Assembly: GCF_014696135.1 (NCBI RefSeq)
Contig: NZ_JACJPP010000021.1
Location: 1 to 64,000 of the forward strand
Length of the DNA stretch: 64,000 bases
Direction of reading: 5' to 3'
DNA from: Nodosilinea sp. FACHB-141
Lineage (GTDB): Bacteria; Cyanobacteriota; Cyanobacteriia; Phormidesmidales; Phormidesmidaceae
Under the pieces are notes generated by a model. It was not told the DNA's origin, did not search any database, and was given only the letters and a program-made list of their open reading frames with translations. The translations under genes and the position numbers were made by a program. Positions 34,702 to 43,340 of the stretch are shown here, piece after piece (the first letter of the stretch is position 1; each line of letters begins with the position of its first letter).

Positions 34702-36378
34702 TCAGCCCAGATGCTGGGAGAGGCGCAGAGCCAGGGCGGCAAGCGTACGCACTGGGTTTGCGGCAGAGCTGAAGGGCATCACCGACATATCGCAGACGTA
34801 TAGGCCCTGGGTGCCATTGACGCGCAGGTCCTCATCTACTACCGAGGCGGCTGCAAAAGGAGCATTGAATCGGGGCCGGTAAGGCATGCGCAGGGTACCA
34901 GCAGCATGGTGCACGGTGCCCCAGCCAAACCCCTTGCCGCCCTGACCATACCAGACCTCGTTGACGGGACGAGCCGGTTGGCCATTGTGGTTAAACTGCG
35001 AGAAGAGTTGGAAGGTGACCTGATTGAGCACGGCCCAGATCTCTGGGGTGCCCTTGTTCCACCCCGCCAAGGCCGGGAAGCGCGACTCGGCCAGGCGGTC
35101 GGCCCAGCTCAGGTTGCCGAACTGCACCTCTGGCACGTAGCCGAAGGGAGGTGCAGGCTTGACCTCGTTGGTGTCATCAAGGCAGTTGCCAAAGCTGAAC
35201 TTGATGTCGATGCGGGCCGGGCCAGCGGGGTTGCTAGCTGAGGCGGCGGTGGGATCATTCTCCCGCAGGTGCCAGTATTCGTGGTTGATGTTCATTTCAA
35301 CGTTGAACGGATAGCGAATCTGGCCGTTGGCGTCGCGCAACCCGCGGGAGTAGAGCACGATTTTGGCGTGGTGGTCGGAGTTAAGACTGACGTTGCCGAT
35401 GCCCGTGGCGAAGGTAGTAATCTCGCTAGAGGTGGGGTGATCGGTTAGCCCGCGCCCCACTAGAGCCTGGGTTTCAGCGGGCAGCGATGGGTAGAGGCTA
35501 GATCGGCGCAGCAGCTTCGGGCTCTCAATCGACCCAGCAGCGAGCACCACCTTACCCGCGTTAAAGACGCGCACCTGCCCGGTCAGGGTATTGCGGGCCA
35601 CCAGGGCAATTTGGTTGCCCTGCTGCTGAATGTCTTCAACAAAGTGGTTAAGCAGCAGGTGCAGCCCTGGCCCGTCGCTGTCCCTGACCCCAGGAGTGAG
35701 GCCCATTTCGTTAATCAGCAGCTCCGCCGTGTTAAAAACCCCGGTGGGCTCGGTGAAAAACTGGTCTTTGGGGGTGCCGTCGGACTCCAGATAGGGCTGG
35801 TGCAGTGCCCGAGGGGTTTCTTGAATAGAGAAGTCGAGAGCCAGGGGCGAGCGCCGCAGCTGGGTGACAATCGCCTGGGCAGTAGCCCCCATCGATCGTG
35901 ACTCGTTCATGATCTCGCCCGCTTGGTTGAGCAGCCCTCCGGCCAGGGCCTGACGCACGCGATCAGGGAAAAAGTCTAGCTCCCACTCCTGGACGCTGGG
36001 AATCAGGCCCGACCAAAAGATTGAGCGCCCACCGAAGTTGAGCTGAGGCTTCTCACCGATGAAGTTTTGGGAGTTGGAGTTACCGTTTTGCCAGAAGGTG
36101 TCGCAAGCAAAGTGTTTGGCCACGCTGGCGTTGGGAAATCGGCAGAGGTTATAGGTGTGGGTCGGGTAGATGAACGACCCGGCTTCTAAAACAAGAATGC
36201 GCTTTTGCTGGCCGAAGCGATCGGCCAGGTCGTCGGCCAGCAGACCGCCGCCGATGCCAGAACCCACCACGATGATATCGAAGTCGTTGCGCGAGCCCAT
36301 GTACTGCAAAAAGAGGCGCTCCTGCGCCGGGGTTGCAGCGGCAACAAAGTTGGCGTAGGTAGAGGCTGTGAAAGTCAT
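34702..36378 (-). CDS. GMC-family FAD-dependent oxidoreductase
   Basis: 558 residues from the ATG at 36378 (the longer frame from 36501 adds 41 unlikely residues). FAD-binding FDIIVVGSGIGGGLLADDLA at residue ~33, RILVLEAGSFIYPTHTYN, the GMC signature KVVLAAGSIESPKLLRRSSL, and the active-site His in HHAAGTLRMPYRP with the C-terminal GLYVCDMSVMPFSSAANPVR. Oxidises an unknown alcohol, related to cholesterol/choline/glucose oxidases. Convergent with coq4 (37 bp), and bracketed by coq4 and a coq4 remnant; no signal peptide. Confidence 0.9.
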   Translation of the reverse strand: MTFTASTYANFVAAATPAQERLFLQYMGSRNDFDIIVVGSGIGGGLLADDLADRFGQQKRILVLEAGSFIYPTHTYNLCRFPNASVAKHFACDTFWQNGNSNSQNFIGEKPQLNFGGRSIFWSGLIPSVQEWELDFFPDRVRQALAGGLLNQAGEIMNESRSMGATAQAIVTQLRRSPLALDFSIQETPRALHQPYLESDGTPKDQFFTEPTGVFNTAELLINEMGLTPGVRDSDGPGLHLLLNHFVEDIQQQGNQIALVARNTLTGQVRVFNAGKVVLAAGSIESPKLLRRSSLYPSLPAETQALVGRGLTDHPTSSEITTFATGIGNVSLNSDHHAKIVLYSRGLRDANGQIRYPFNVEMNINHEYWHLRENDPTAASASNPAGPARIDIKFSFGNCLDDTNEVKPAPPFGYVPEVQFGNLSWADRLAESRFPALAGWNKGTPEIWAVLNQVTFQLFSQFNHNGQPARPVNEVWYGQGGKGFGWGTVHHAAGTLRMPYRPRFNAPFAAASVVDEDLRVNGTQGLYVCDMSVMPFSSAANPVRTLAALALRLSQHLG

Positions 36379-36507
36379 AGGTTGCCCTTGGGGTTGAGGC
36401 CAGCGGTGCCCAGCAGCGGGCGCGTCAAACTTCCTTGGAGTTTGGCAAATATCTGCTGGCGAGCCTATTACCCAAGCGGGTACTTTTAAAGGCCAGGACA
36501 ACCCTCT

Positions 36508-36597
36508 AGGGGCGATCGCCTACCCGCCCGAACTCAGCCGGGAGAAGTCGCTCGCGATCGTCCGTCAGGATCTAAGGCGGGGAGAATTTTTTGGAGG
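36508..36597 (+). pseudogene. Degenerate 3' fragment of a second coq4
   Basis: GGCGATCGCCTACCCGCCCGAACTCA... to ...GGAGAATTTTTTGGA parallels codons of the coq4 C terminus at 34570-34657. It translates as AIAYPPELSREKSLAIVRQD against AIAYPPELNWDKPLAIVRQE, so it is a real paralogous end rather than chance. No upstream coding part remains. Same orientation as coq4, 1.9 kb downstream with the GMC gene between. Confidence 0.8.
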
Positions 36598-36649
36598 CCT
36601 ATGGAGATAGGTGGGTCAAGATGATCTGAATGACGATAGAGAGTCTGAT

Positions 36650-36682
36650 GGGCATTGCCCACCCTACAGGCTGGCAATGCCC
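36650..36682. repeat. GGGCATTGCC dispersed palindrome
   Basis: GGGCATTGCC (36650-36659) and GGCAATGCCC (36673-36682) are inverted around a 13-base loop and share sequence with the palindrome at 21104-21132 (GGGGCATTGC). Confidence 0.7.
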
Positions 36683-36719
36683 CTATGTGCTGTCCTTCTC
36701 TAGGGATTGTGGCGCTTAC

Positions 36720-36765
36720 CGCCCATCTACCCATCTACCCATCCACCCGCCTACCCATCCACCTC
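36720..36765. repeat. Low-complexity CCCATCTA/CCCATCCA tract
   Basis: Imperfect tandem units of CCCATCTACCCATCTACCCATCCACC, complementary in sequence to the tract at 23602-23656. Immediately 3' of the universal-stress gene. Confidence 0.8.
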
Positions 36766-36770
36766 TTCCC

Positions 36771-37175
36771 CTACGGAATAATCAGCACCGGGCAGGGCGA
36801 TAGATTAATCACCCGCGTGGTGACGCTCTCATCTTGCACGTCTTCGATCAGGCCTACACCGCGGCAGCCCATCACAATTAGATCGGCATTGAGCTCATCG
36901 GCCACATCGCAGATGACAAAGGCCGGTTGACCTTCTCGCTCAAGCACTTCGGTGTCGATCGATTGGGCTGCGAACAGGGCTTTGGCCTGCCCGAGCAACT
37001 TAGCCACCGCCTCGGGGGATGACTGGGCCGAAGGCTGACTCGCCTCCTCCCTCGGTTCGACGACCGACAGCAAAACCAGCCGACTCTGGTGAGCCTTGAC
37101 CAGTTCTGCCACCTTGGGAGCCGCCTGCTGCGCCTCAGAACTCATGTCGATGGGAAATAAAACCGTCTTGAACAT
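36771..37175 (-). CDS. Universal stress protein (UspA family)
   Basis: 134 residues from the ATG at 37175. MFKTVLFPIDMSSEAQQAAP and RLVLLSVVEP are the beta-1/beta-2 strands of the Usp fold; the ATP-binding G-2x-G-9x-G(S/T) is partly preserved as LIVMGCRGVGLIEDVQDESV with TTRVINLSPCPVLII at the end. The missing S/T and the D-rich loop suggest weak or no ATP binding. Role: stress survival, unspecified. Confidence 0.9.
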   Translation of the reverse strand: MFKTVLFPIDMSSEAQQAAPKVAELVKAHQSRLVLLSVVEPREEASQPSAQSSPEAVAKLLGQAKALFAAQSIDTEVLEREGQPAFVICDVADELNADLIVMGCRGVGLIEDVQDESVTTRVINLSPCPVLIIP

Positions 37176-37367
37176 GGCGTATCGAAGGGAACTCACACTC
37201 CGGTAAAATGAGGGCGGCAATAGGTAAATATTACGACAGACACAGCACCTGGGCTGGGCTGCACCGCTCCCTCAAATCTACCTTAGTCAAGGTTGGGGCC
37301 GCCGCCACCCGCGCGCTGCATAACGTAATAAATGCAGAGTCTTAAACCGTTTTAGGAGGTATATAGC

Positions 37368-38573
37368 GTGGTTAAAAAATCGGTGGCGAGCCTAACGGCA
37401 GCCGACCTTTCGGGTAAGCGGGTACTGGTGCGGGCCGACTTCAACGTGCCCCTTGACGACCAGGGTGCGATCACTGACGACACCCGCATTCGGGCTGCTC
37501 TACCCACAATTCAAGATCTCACCGGCAAAGGGGCCAAGGTGATTCTCACCAGCCACTTCGGTCGCCCCAAGGCCCAGGTGGTAGAGAGCATGCGTCTCAC
37601 CCCGGTTGCTACTCGCCTGAGCGAGCTGCTGGGTCAAGAGGTCATCAAGTGCGACGACTGCATCGGTGACGAAGTTGCCGCCGCCGTAAGCGCGATGGAG
37701 AATGGCCAGGTGGCCCTGCTCGAAAACGTGCGCTTCTACGCCGGCGAAGAAGCCAACGACCCTGAGTTTGCTAAGCAGCTCGCCGCCAACGCCGACCTCT
37801 ATGTGAACGATGCTTTCGGCACCGCCCACCGAGCCCACGCTTCCACTGAGGGCGTGACCAAATACCTCAGCCCCTCCGTAGCGGGCTACCTGATTGAGAA
37901 AGAGCTTCAGTATTTGCAGGCGGCGATCGAAAATCCCCAAAAGCCTTTGGCGGCGATCATCGGCGGCTCTAAGGTCTCCAGCAAAATTGGCGTGATTGAG
38001 ACCCTGCTCGACAAGGTTGACAAGCTGCTGATCGGCGGCGGCATGATCTTCACTTTCTACAAAGCGCGGGGCCTCAACGTGGGCAAATCGCTGGTGGAAG
38101 AAGACAAGCTGGAGCTGGCCAAAGCTCTCGAAGCCAAGGCCAAGGAAAAGGGCGTTGACCTGCTGCTGCCCACCGACGTGGTGCTGGCCGACAACTTTGC
38201 CCCCGACGCCAATGCTCAAACCACCAGCGTTGACGCCATCCCCGACGGCTGGATGGGCCTCGACATTGGCCCCGACTCGATCAAAGTGTTCCAAGATGCG
38301 CTGAAGCAGTGCAAATCGGTGATCTGGAACGGCCCCATGGGCGTGTTTGAGTTCGACAAGTTTGCGGCCGGTACCGAGGCGATCGCCCACACCCTAGCCG
38401 AGCTTACCGGCCAGGGCGTCACCACCATCATTGGCGGCGGCGACTCTGTGGCAGCGGTCGAGAAAGTGGGCGTGGCCGAGAAAATGAGCCACATCTCCAC
38501 CGGCGGCGGCGCTAGCCTGGAGCTGCTCGAAGGCAAAGAGCTGCCCGGCATCGCTGCCCTAGACGACGCCTAG
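37368..38573 (+). CDS. pgk: Phosphoglycerate kinase
   Basis: 401 residues from a GTG with AGGAGG ahead of it. Transfers phosphate between 1,3-bisphosphoglycerate and ADP (glycolysis) or the reverse (Calvin cycle). [29 protein letters not shown], the hinge and nucleotide site ([20 protein letters not shown]) and the phosphate loop [19 protein letters not shown] are intact. A strong bidirectional terminator follows. Identification certain. Confidence 0.98.
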   Translation: MVKKSVASLTAADLSGKRVLVRADFNVPLDDQGAITDDTRIRAALPTIQDLTGKGAKVILTSHFGRPKAQVVESMRLTPVATRLSELLGQEVIKCDDCIGDEVAAAVSAMENGQVALLENVRFYAGEEANDPEFAKQLAANADLYVNDAFGTAHRAHASTEGVTKYLSPSVAGYLIEKELQYLQAAIENPQKPLAAIIGGSKVSSKIGVIETLLDKVDKLLIGGGMIFTFYKARGLNVGKSLVEEDKLELAKALEAKAKEKGVDLLLPTDVVLADNFAPDANAQTTSVDAIPDGWMGLDIGPDSIKVFQDALKQCKSVIWNGPMGVFEFDKFAAGTEAIAHTLAELTGQGVTTIIGGGDSVAAVEKVGVAEKMSHISTGGGASLELLEGKELPGIAALDDA

Positions 38574-38597
38574 GCCCCAGATTTGCTAGCTGAGGTC

Positions 38598-38647
38598 TCA
38601 GCAAAAAGGGATTGGGGTTCGACAACACCCCAATCCCTTTTTGCTGA
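38598..38647. terminator. Bidirectional Rho-independent terminator, pgk / glycosyltransferase
   Basis: A 21-bp perfect stem (38598-38618 / 38627-38647) with an 8-nt loop; the stem itself has an A-rich outer part (AAAAAGGGATTGGGGT), giving a T-run on both strands. It sits between convergent pgk and the GT2 gene. Confidence 0.92.
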
Positions 38648-38656
38648 ATAACAGTC

Positions 38657-39562
38657 CTAGCCCGCCGACAGCTCCGGAGCGGCCTTACCACGACCGAGCT
38701 GAGCCACCACGGCCTCCTTCGCCATGTCAAGCCAGCTGTGCCAGTAGCCTAGGCTCCAGCCCAAGTTGAGAAACCAAAGGAAGAGCGTGGGGCGATCGCG
38801 CACCCGCACCACAAACTTCACCGGCACTAGCGGCAGCGACAGAAAACACTTGAACAGCATCCCTTTTGGAAAGCCATAGGCCCAGTGCTTGCGGTATAGC
38901 CGAGCAGAGTAGTAGCCAAACTTTTTCAGCCGCCGGAAGTTAGACCTGACGTCACCGCGAAAGCGAAAATTCACCACCGCATCTTTGACTTCGTGCAGCG
39001 TCACCCCCAGCGCCTGAATGCGCCAGCAGTAGTCGATGTCTTGCAAGGCCAAAAACTGCCCGTCAAACCCGCCCACCGCCTCATGGTGCACCCGCTTAAC
39101 CGCTAGGTTGCTGGCTGAGCCAAAGGGCCGAAACGGATGGTAGAGCTTCCCGGTGCCCTCAATGCTGGTCAGCGCAGCAGAAAATTCGTTGCGATCGTTG
39201 AGCTGCGCCATCTCGCGTCGGCCGCAGACCAAGTCGTGCTTTTCTAGAGCGGTGGCCATCGCCGCCAGCCAGCCGGGAGCTACCGCATCATCAGCGTCAC
39301 AGAACAACAGCGCGTCGCCCTGAGCCTGGGCACAGGCCATGTTGCGAGCGTGGGCAGCTCCCCGGCGGGCTGAGGCGTCCACCACCTTTAGATGCGGCAT
39401 TGTCTGCTGGTAACGCCGCACCACATCTAGGGTGCCGTCGGTCGAACCGTTGTCGCCAACTACAATCTCCCAAGGTCCAGCGAATGCTTGCTGAGATAGG
39501 GCATTTAGCTGGTCTGCGATCGTGGTTGCAGCGTTGTAGGCCGGGATAATAACGCTCAGCAT
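38657..39562 (-). CDS. Family 2 glycosyltransferase
   Basis: 301 residues. GT-A fold with MLSVIIPAYNAATTIADQLN, the EIVVGDNGSTDGTLDVV nucleotide-sugar pocket and FCDADDAVAPGWL (the DxD metal motif in CDADD). C-terminal basic and hydrophobic part (KHWAYGFPKGMLFKC, FLWFLNLGWSLGYW) suggests membrane association. Sugar and acceptor unknown; probably exopolysaccharide or glycan modification. Confidence 0.9.
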   Translation of the reverse strand: MLSVIIPAYNAATTIADQLNALSQQAFAGPWEIVVGDNGSTDGTLDVVRRYQQTMPHLKVVDASARRGAAHARNMACAQAQGDALLFCDADDAVAPGWLAAMATALEKHDLVCGRREMAQLNDRNEFSAALTSIEGTGKLYHPFRPFGSASNLAVKRVHHEAVGGFDGQFLALQDIDYCWRIQALGVTLHEVKDAVVNFRFRGDVRSNFRRLKKFGYYSARLYRKHWAYGFPKGMLFKCFLSLPLVPVKFVVRVRDRPTLFLWFLNLGWSLGYWHSWLDMAKEAVVAQLGRGKAAPELSAG

Positions 39563-39924
39563 AGGGCTGTCAATATGAATTTATATAGATTTTAAGGAAG
39601 CAGGTATAGCCATAGACCAAACCTGCTCGTCTACGTATACCCGTCAATGGCGAGACGTAGGTCTCTCCGCAGCAGTTCCTAGCTAGTCTATGAAGATCCC
39701 CTCAGGCTGACAAGTCTCTACCGTTGTCAGCAGCAGGCGATCGCCCCTGATGTCTCAAATTATACTTCCGCTAGCAACTGTGGCCTCCCAACACTTAGGA
39801 CGACTTAGTCTGGGGTTGAAAGTTTGAAAAACGTCAGTTCGGCCTATAGGAAAGTTGGGGCGGGAGGATGGTTTATAAAAACACCTAGTTGAACTCAAGC
39901 TCCAGTTAAATTAAGTTAGCTGAC
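39563..39924. other. 362-bp intergenic region without a gene
   Basis: No frame with protein-like composition, RNA gene or strong hairpin was recognised. An A/T-rich segment around 39560-39600 is consistent with the promoter of the glycosyltransferase. Confidence 0.4.
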
Positions 39925-41037
39925 CTAAACATCCTCAGAGGCCAAAGGTTCCGCAATCGGTTCCAGGCCTTCGGGCGACCTAGATAGGGGCTCAGCCGCA
40001 TGGCCTCTGGGGCGATCGAGCACGTCGATAATCCAAGCTTCTTCAATCCAGGTCTTACAGACCACCGCCAGGGGTAGGGCTAACACCAGCCCCACTGGGC
40101 CTAGGAAAGTAGCAAAGAAGATTTGAGACACTAGGGTAGCGGCGGGCAGCAGTGACACCTGCTTTTGCATCACCATTGGCGAAAACCAGTAGCTCTCAAC
40201 GTTTTGAATCAGCACGTAGAGCACAACAACGGCTAACGCTTTACCCGGCGACTGGAGAAGCGCCACAAACACCGGAAACACCGCGCTTAGGGTTGGCCCT
40301 AGGTTAGGAATAAAGTTAAACACCCCAGCCAGCACCGCGTGGGCAAAGGCGTAAGGCACCCCCAGCAGCACCAGCCCGGTGAAGCTGATTGTGGCCACAA
40401 AGATTGAGCTCAGCGCCACCCCACCCAGCCAGAACATCAGAGAATGCTCGCACTTCGTCAAAATTTCGTCGGCCCGGCGACGGTAGCTCGACGGAAACAG
40501 GCGCAGCAGCAGTCTGCGGTAGGCCGGGGGGTTAGCCAGCATCATCAGCGTCAGCACGGCCAGCAGCAGCAGCTGGAGCAAAATCGCCATCGAGCTAGAG
40601 AAAAACGTCAGAAAGTTGCCAAACACCGTGGAGCCGATGGAAGCCACCTGACGCAGCAGGTCGGGCAGGGGCGGCAGCACCCGTAAATCTTGCTCAGGAA
40701 ACCATGCAGGCGGGTTTTCCTGGAAGGCTTCAAACCACCCCCCCAGTTGCTCAAACCCTTTGGGCGTCAGCAGCAGCAGTTCTTGGAACTGGTTGATAAA
40801 TAAAGGCAGCACTAAGCCCAAAAAAACCACGCCGCCCAACAGCACCAGCGCCCCGGTGACTAGCACGGCGCGATCGCGCGGCCAGCCGTACACCCGCGAT
40901 AAAAGTCGCACCAGACTGTTGAGCGCAATGGTAATTACCACCGCGGCAAACATTAGTAAAACGATCTGGCGAAACTGCCAAATAATGACGAGGACAATGC
41001 CCAGAGCAACCAGGTTGATCCAATCGATGAGCTTCAC
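39925..41037 (-). CDS. AI-2E (PerM) family membrane transporter, copy 2
   Basis: 370 residues from a GTG. Same fold as the protein at 8040: paired N-terminal helices (WINLVALGIVLVIIWQFRQI, LLMFAAVVITIALNSLVRLL), an internal segment, and the C-terminal GVFNFIPNLGPTLSAVFPVF, VESYWFSPMVMQKQVSLLPA and FATFLGPVGLVLALPLAVVC. The acidic C-terminal tail is soluble. Substrate unknown. Stands alone, divergent from pcyA. Confidence 0.88.
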   Translation of the reverse strand: MKLIDWINLVALGIVLVIIWQFRQIVLLMFAAVVITIALNSLVRLLSRVYGWPRDRAVLVTGALVLLGGVVFLGLVLPLFINQFQELLLLTPKGFEQLGGWFEAFQENPPAWFPEQDLRVLPPLPDLLRQVASIGSTVFGNFLTFFSSSMAILLQLLLLAVLTLMMLANPPAYRRLLLRLFPSSYRRRADEILTKCEHSLMFWLGGVALSSIFVATISFTGLVLLGVPYAFAHAVLAGVFNFIPNLGPTLSAVFPVFVALLQSPGKALAVVVLYVLIQNVESYWFSPMVMQKQVSLLPAATLVSQIFFATFLGPVGLVLALPLAVVCKTWIEEAWIIDVLDRPRGHAAEPLSRSPEGLEPIAEPLASEDV

Positions 41038-41167
41038 GGCAATGGCACCTTATGCAGTTAACGACGCCCGTGGCCAAATTGTAGCTGGCTGTAGTGACAG
41101 AGAGCTCTAGTATCTATCCTGACTGCGACTGGTATGCTGAATACTTATCGCTCTTTCTTTGGGTGTC

Positions 41168-41899
41168 ATGGTAGCCCCAACTCCAATCTCCCTGCGCGAC
41201 CAGCAGCACCCGATGATTCGGGGCTTAGCCGATCGCATTGAAGCCACCTGGCGGCAGTATCTCGACCTATCGCCCTACCACCTGCCAGAGGATCTCGGCT
41301 ACATTGAGGGCCGCCTGGAGGGCGAACGGCTCACCATTGAAAACCAGTGCTACCAGACCCCCCAGTTTCGTAAGCTGCACCTGGAGCTGGCTCGCGTGGG
41401 CAAAAACCTGGACATCTTGCACTGCGTGATGTTTCCCCGCCCCGAGTACGCCCTGCCCATGTTTGGCTGCGACCTGGTGGGCGGGCGTGGAAACATCAGC
41501 GCCGCCATTGTTGATCTGTCCCCCGTGGGCAACGTTCTACCGGCGGGCTACACCGCTGTTCTGGAGGCCCTGCCGGCCCAGAGCTTTAGTGAAGAGCGCG
41601 ATCTGCCGGGATGGGGCACCATTTTTTCGCCCTACTGTCGGTTTATTCGCCCAGCCAGCCCTGATGAAGAGACGGCGTTTGTCGATCTGATTGCCACCTA
41701 CTTGGCTCTGCACTGTCAGCAGGCGATCGCCACCCCAGCGACTCCGGCCCAGCTAGAGAGCATTCTGGCTGGCCAGCGCAATTACTGCGAGCAGCAGCAA
41801 AAGAACGACAAAACCCGGCGAGTGCTCGAAAAAGCCTTTGGCGACGCCTGGGCCGAGCGATATATGACCACCGTGCTGTTTGATTTACCAACGGTATAA
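41168..41899 (+). CDS. pcyA: Phycocyanobilin:ferredoxin oxidoreductase
   Basis: 243 residues from the ATG at 41168. Four-electron reduction of biliverdin IXalpha to phycocyanobilin, the bilin of phycobilisomes and cyanobacteriochromes. Matches PcyA through [60 protein letters not shown] (with the catalytic His/Asp region), [15 protein letters not shown] and [14 protein letters not shown]. 76 bp before gmk, which may be read from the same transcript. Confidence 0.97.
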   Translation: MVAPTPISLRDQQHPMIRGLADRIEATWRQYLDLSPYHLPEDLGYIEGRLEGERLTIENQCYQTPQFRKLHLELARVGKNLDILHCVMFPRPEYALPMFGCDLVGGRGNISAAIVDLSPVGNVLPAGYTAVLEALPAQSFSEERDLPGWGTIFSPYCRFIRPASPDEETAFVDLIATYLALHCQQAIATPATPAQLESILAGQRNYCEQQQKNDKTRRVLEKAFGDAWAERYMTTVLFDLPTV

Positions 41900-41974
41900 A
41901 GTCATCTGGAATTTAGCCCTTCCATAGGCTCTGGGTTCACTAGAATAAGAAATCTTAGCCATACAGCCGTCGCC

Positions 41975-42607
41975 ATGACCGTCAGCACCCCAGCACCCCT
42001 AGAGACCCTCAGCCCAGAGACCCTGAGCCTAACCACCGAGACCGACCTCGCCCCGCGCCGGGGTCGGCTGATTGTGTTTACCGGCCCTAGCGGGGTGGGC
42101 AAGGGCACGCTGCTGCGGGCGCTGCGCCACCGCTATCCGGCGCTCAAGCTGTCGGTGTCGGCCACCACGCGATCGCCCCGCCCCGGCGAGGTTAACGGCC
42201 AAGACTACTACTTCGTCAGCCGGGACGAATTTCGCGCCATGGTCGAGCAGGGGGAACTGCTGGAGTGGGCCGAGTTCGCGGGCAACCTCTACGGCACTCC
42301 CAAGACCCCGGTGCTGAAGGAGATTGAAGCTGGCCAGTGGGTGATTTTAGAAATTGAGCTAGAGGGTGCTCGCCAGGTGCGCACCACCTTTCCCCATGCG
42401 CTACAGCTGTTTGTGCTGCCCCCCTCGTTAGAAGAGCTAGAAAGCCGCATTCGCCTGCGAGGGAAGGATGCCGACGATGCCATTCAGCGACGGCTCCAGC
42501 GGGCACTGGTTGAAATCGATGCTGCCTCAGAGTTTGACGAGCAAATCGTCAATGACGACCTAGAGGTAGCCCTTCAGCAGCTAGAGAACGCGATCTTTAG
42601 AGACTAA
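41975..42607 (+). CDS. gmk: Guanylate kinase
   Basis: 210 residues, about 25 longer at the N terminus than E. coli Gmk ([20 protein letters not shown], low complexity). P-loop [40 protein letters not shown] and the GMP-binding segment, and [20 protein letters not shown]. Phosphorylates GMP to GDP. A shorter start cannot be excluded. Followed by a strong bidirectional terminator. Confidence 0.96.
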   Translation: MTVSTPAPLETLSPETLSLTTETDLAPRRGRLIVFTGPSGVGKGTLLRALRHRYPALKLSVSATTRSPRPGEVNGQDYYFVSRDEFRAMVEQGELLEWAEFAGNLYGTPKTPVLKEIEAGQWVILEIELEGARQVRTTFPHALQLFVLPPSLEELESRIRLRGKDADDAIQRRLQRALVEIDAASEFDEQIVNDDLEVALQQLENAIFRD

Positions 42608-42644
42608 ATCCAGGCTTTCTCTAGCCCTCCAACCTGAAAGAGAT

Positions 42645-42693
42645 GCCAAAAAGATTCCCCTGACCTCGATAAGGCCAGGGGAATCTTTTTGGC
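42645..42693. terminator. Bidirectional terminator, gmk / DUF1499 gene
   Basis: GCCAAAAAGATTCCCCTGACC and its inverted copy GGCCAGGGGAATCTTTTTGGC (42673-42693) pair with one mismatch; the AAAAAG/CTTTTT outer arms supply the T-run for both strands. Confidence 0.92.
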
Positions 42694-42714
42694 GAGTGTT
42701 AGAACGGATCTGGT

Positions 42715-43251
42715 CTATTCAACGACCGACGCTGAGGCCAGGGCCTGGCGAATAGCTTCTATGCGCTTGCGGTTTACGCCCCCATCAGACTGGCCGAGGC
42801 GCGACGCCGATCGCACCTGAATGACGGGCGTAGATGGGTCGAGGTAAAACTCCACATCGTCCACAAAGCCCATCAGCTTGCTAGTGAACTCGGCGTAGAG
42901 GTAGCGATCGGTTTTCTCAATAATTTTAGTGCGAGACATGGCGTTGACCACAGCCTCTAGCAGAGCCATGGCCTGAGCGGGGTCGCCACTATAGGCCAAG
43001 GGTGCGATCGCATGTTTTGGATCGGCATCACTCTCGCTGATCACACAGTTAGAGGTGTTGGGGCAGGGAGACAGCTTACCGTCTTTGACGCCTAAGTTCG
43101 TGGGGCGCTTACCTGCCAAACTGCCCATAAACGGTAGTACTCCCATCGGGCCATCATCCAAAGAAACAGCAGCGCTGGGGTATGCATTGCCCAACAGAGT
43201 AATCATAACCAGAGCAACCCCAAAGACAAGGCGAAAAACTGATTTCAACAT
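42715..43251 (-). CDS. DUF1499 domain protein, exported
   Basis: 178 residues. Sec signal peptide MLKSVFRLVFGVALVMITLL ending ...AVS. The mature part has LSPCPNTSNCVISESDADPK, containing the two cysteines typical of the family, and FVDDVEFYLDPSTPVIQVRS ending in SDGGVNRKRIEAIRQAL, all DUF1499 features. Periplasmic or lumenal; function unknown. Confidence 0.9.
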   Translation of the reverse strand: MLKSVFRLVFGVALVMITLLGNAYPSAAVSLDDGPMGVLPFMGSLAGKRPTNLGVKDGKLSPCPNTSNCVISESDADPKHAIAPLAYSGDPAQAMALLEAVVNAMSRTKIIEKTDRYLYAEFTSKLMGFVDDVEFYLDPSTPVIQVRSASRLGQSDGGVNRKRIEAIRQALASASVVE

Positions 43252-43340
43252 GATGAAACGTCCAAATCCTTAGGTAGCTCTTTAGTAGGATAGAGCAGAT
43301 GAGTTAGCTCTGAAACCAGCCCCCCTGCCAGAGGTTAACC

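Noticed and set aside
37500-38390. 296-residue frame on the minus strand
   Set aside because: Antisense shadow of pgk.
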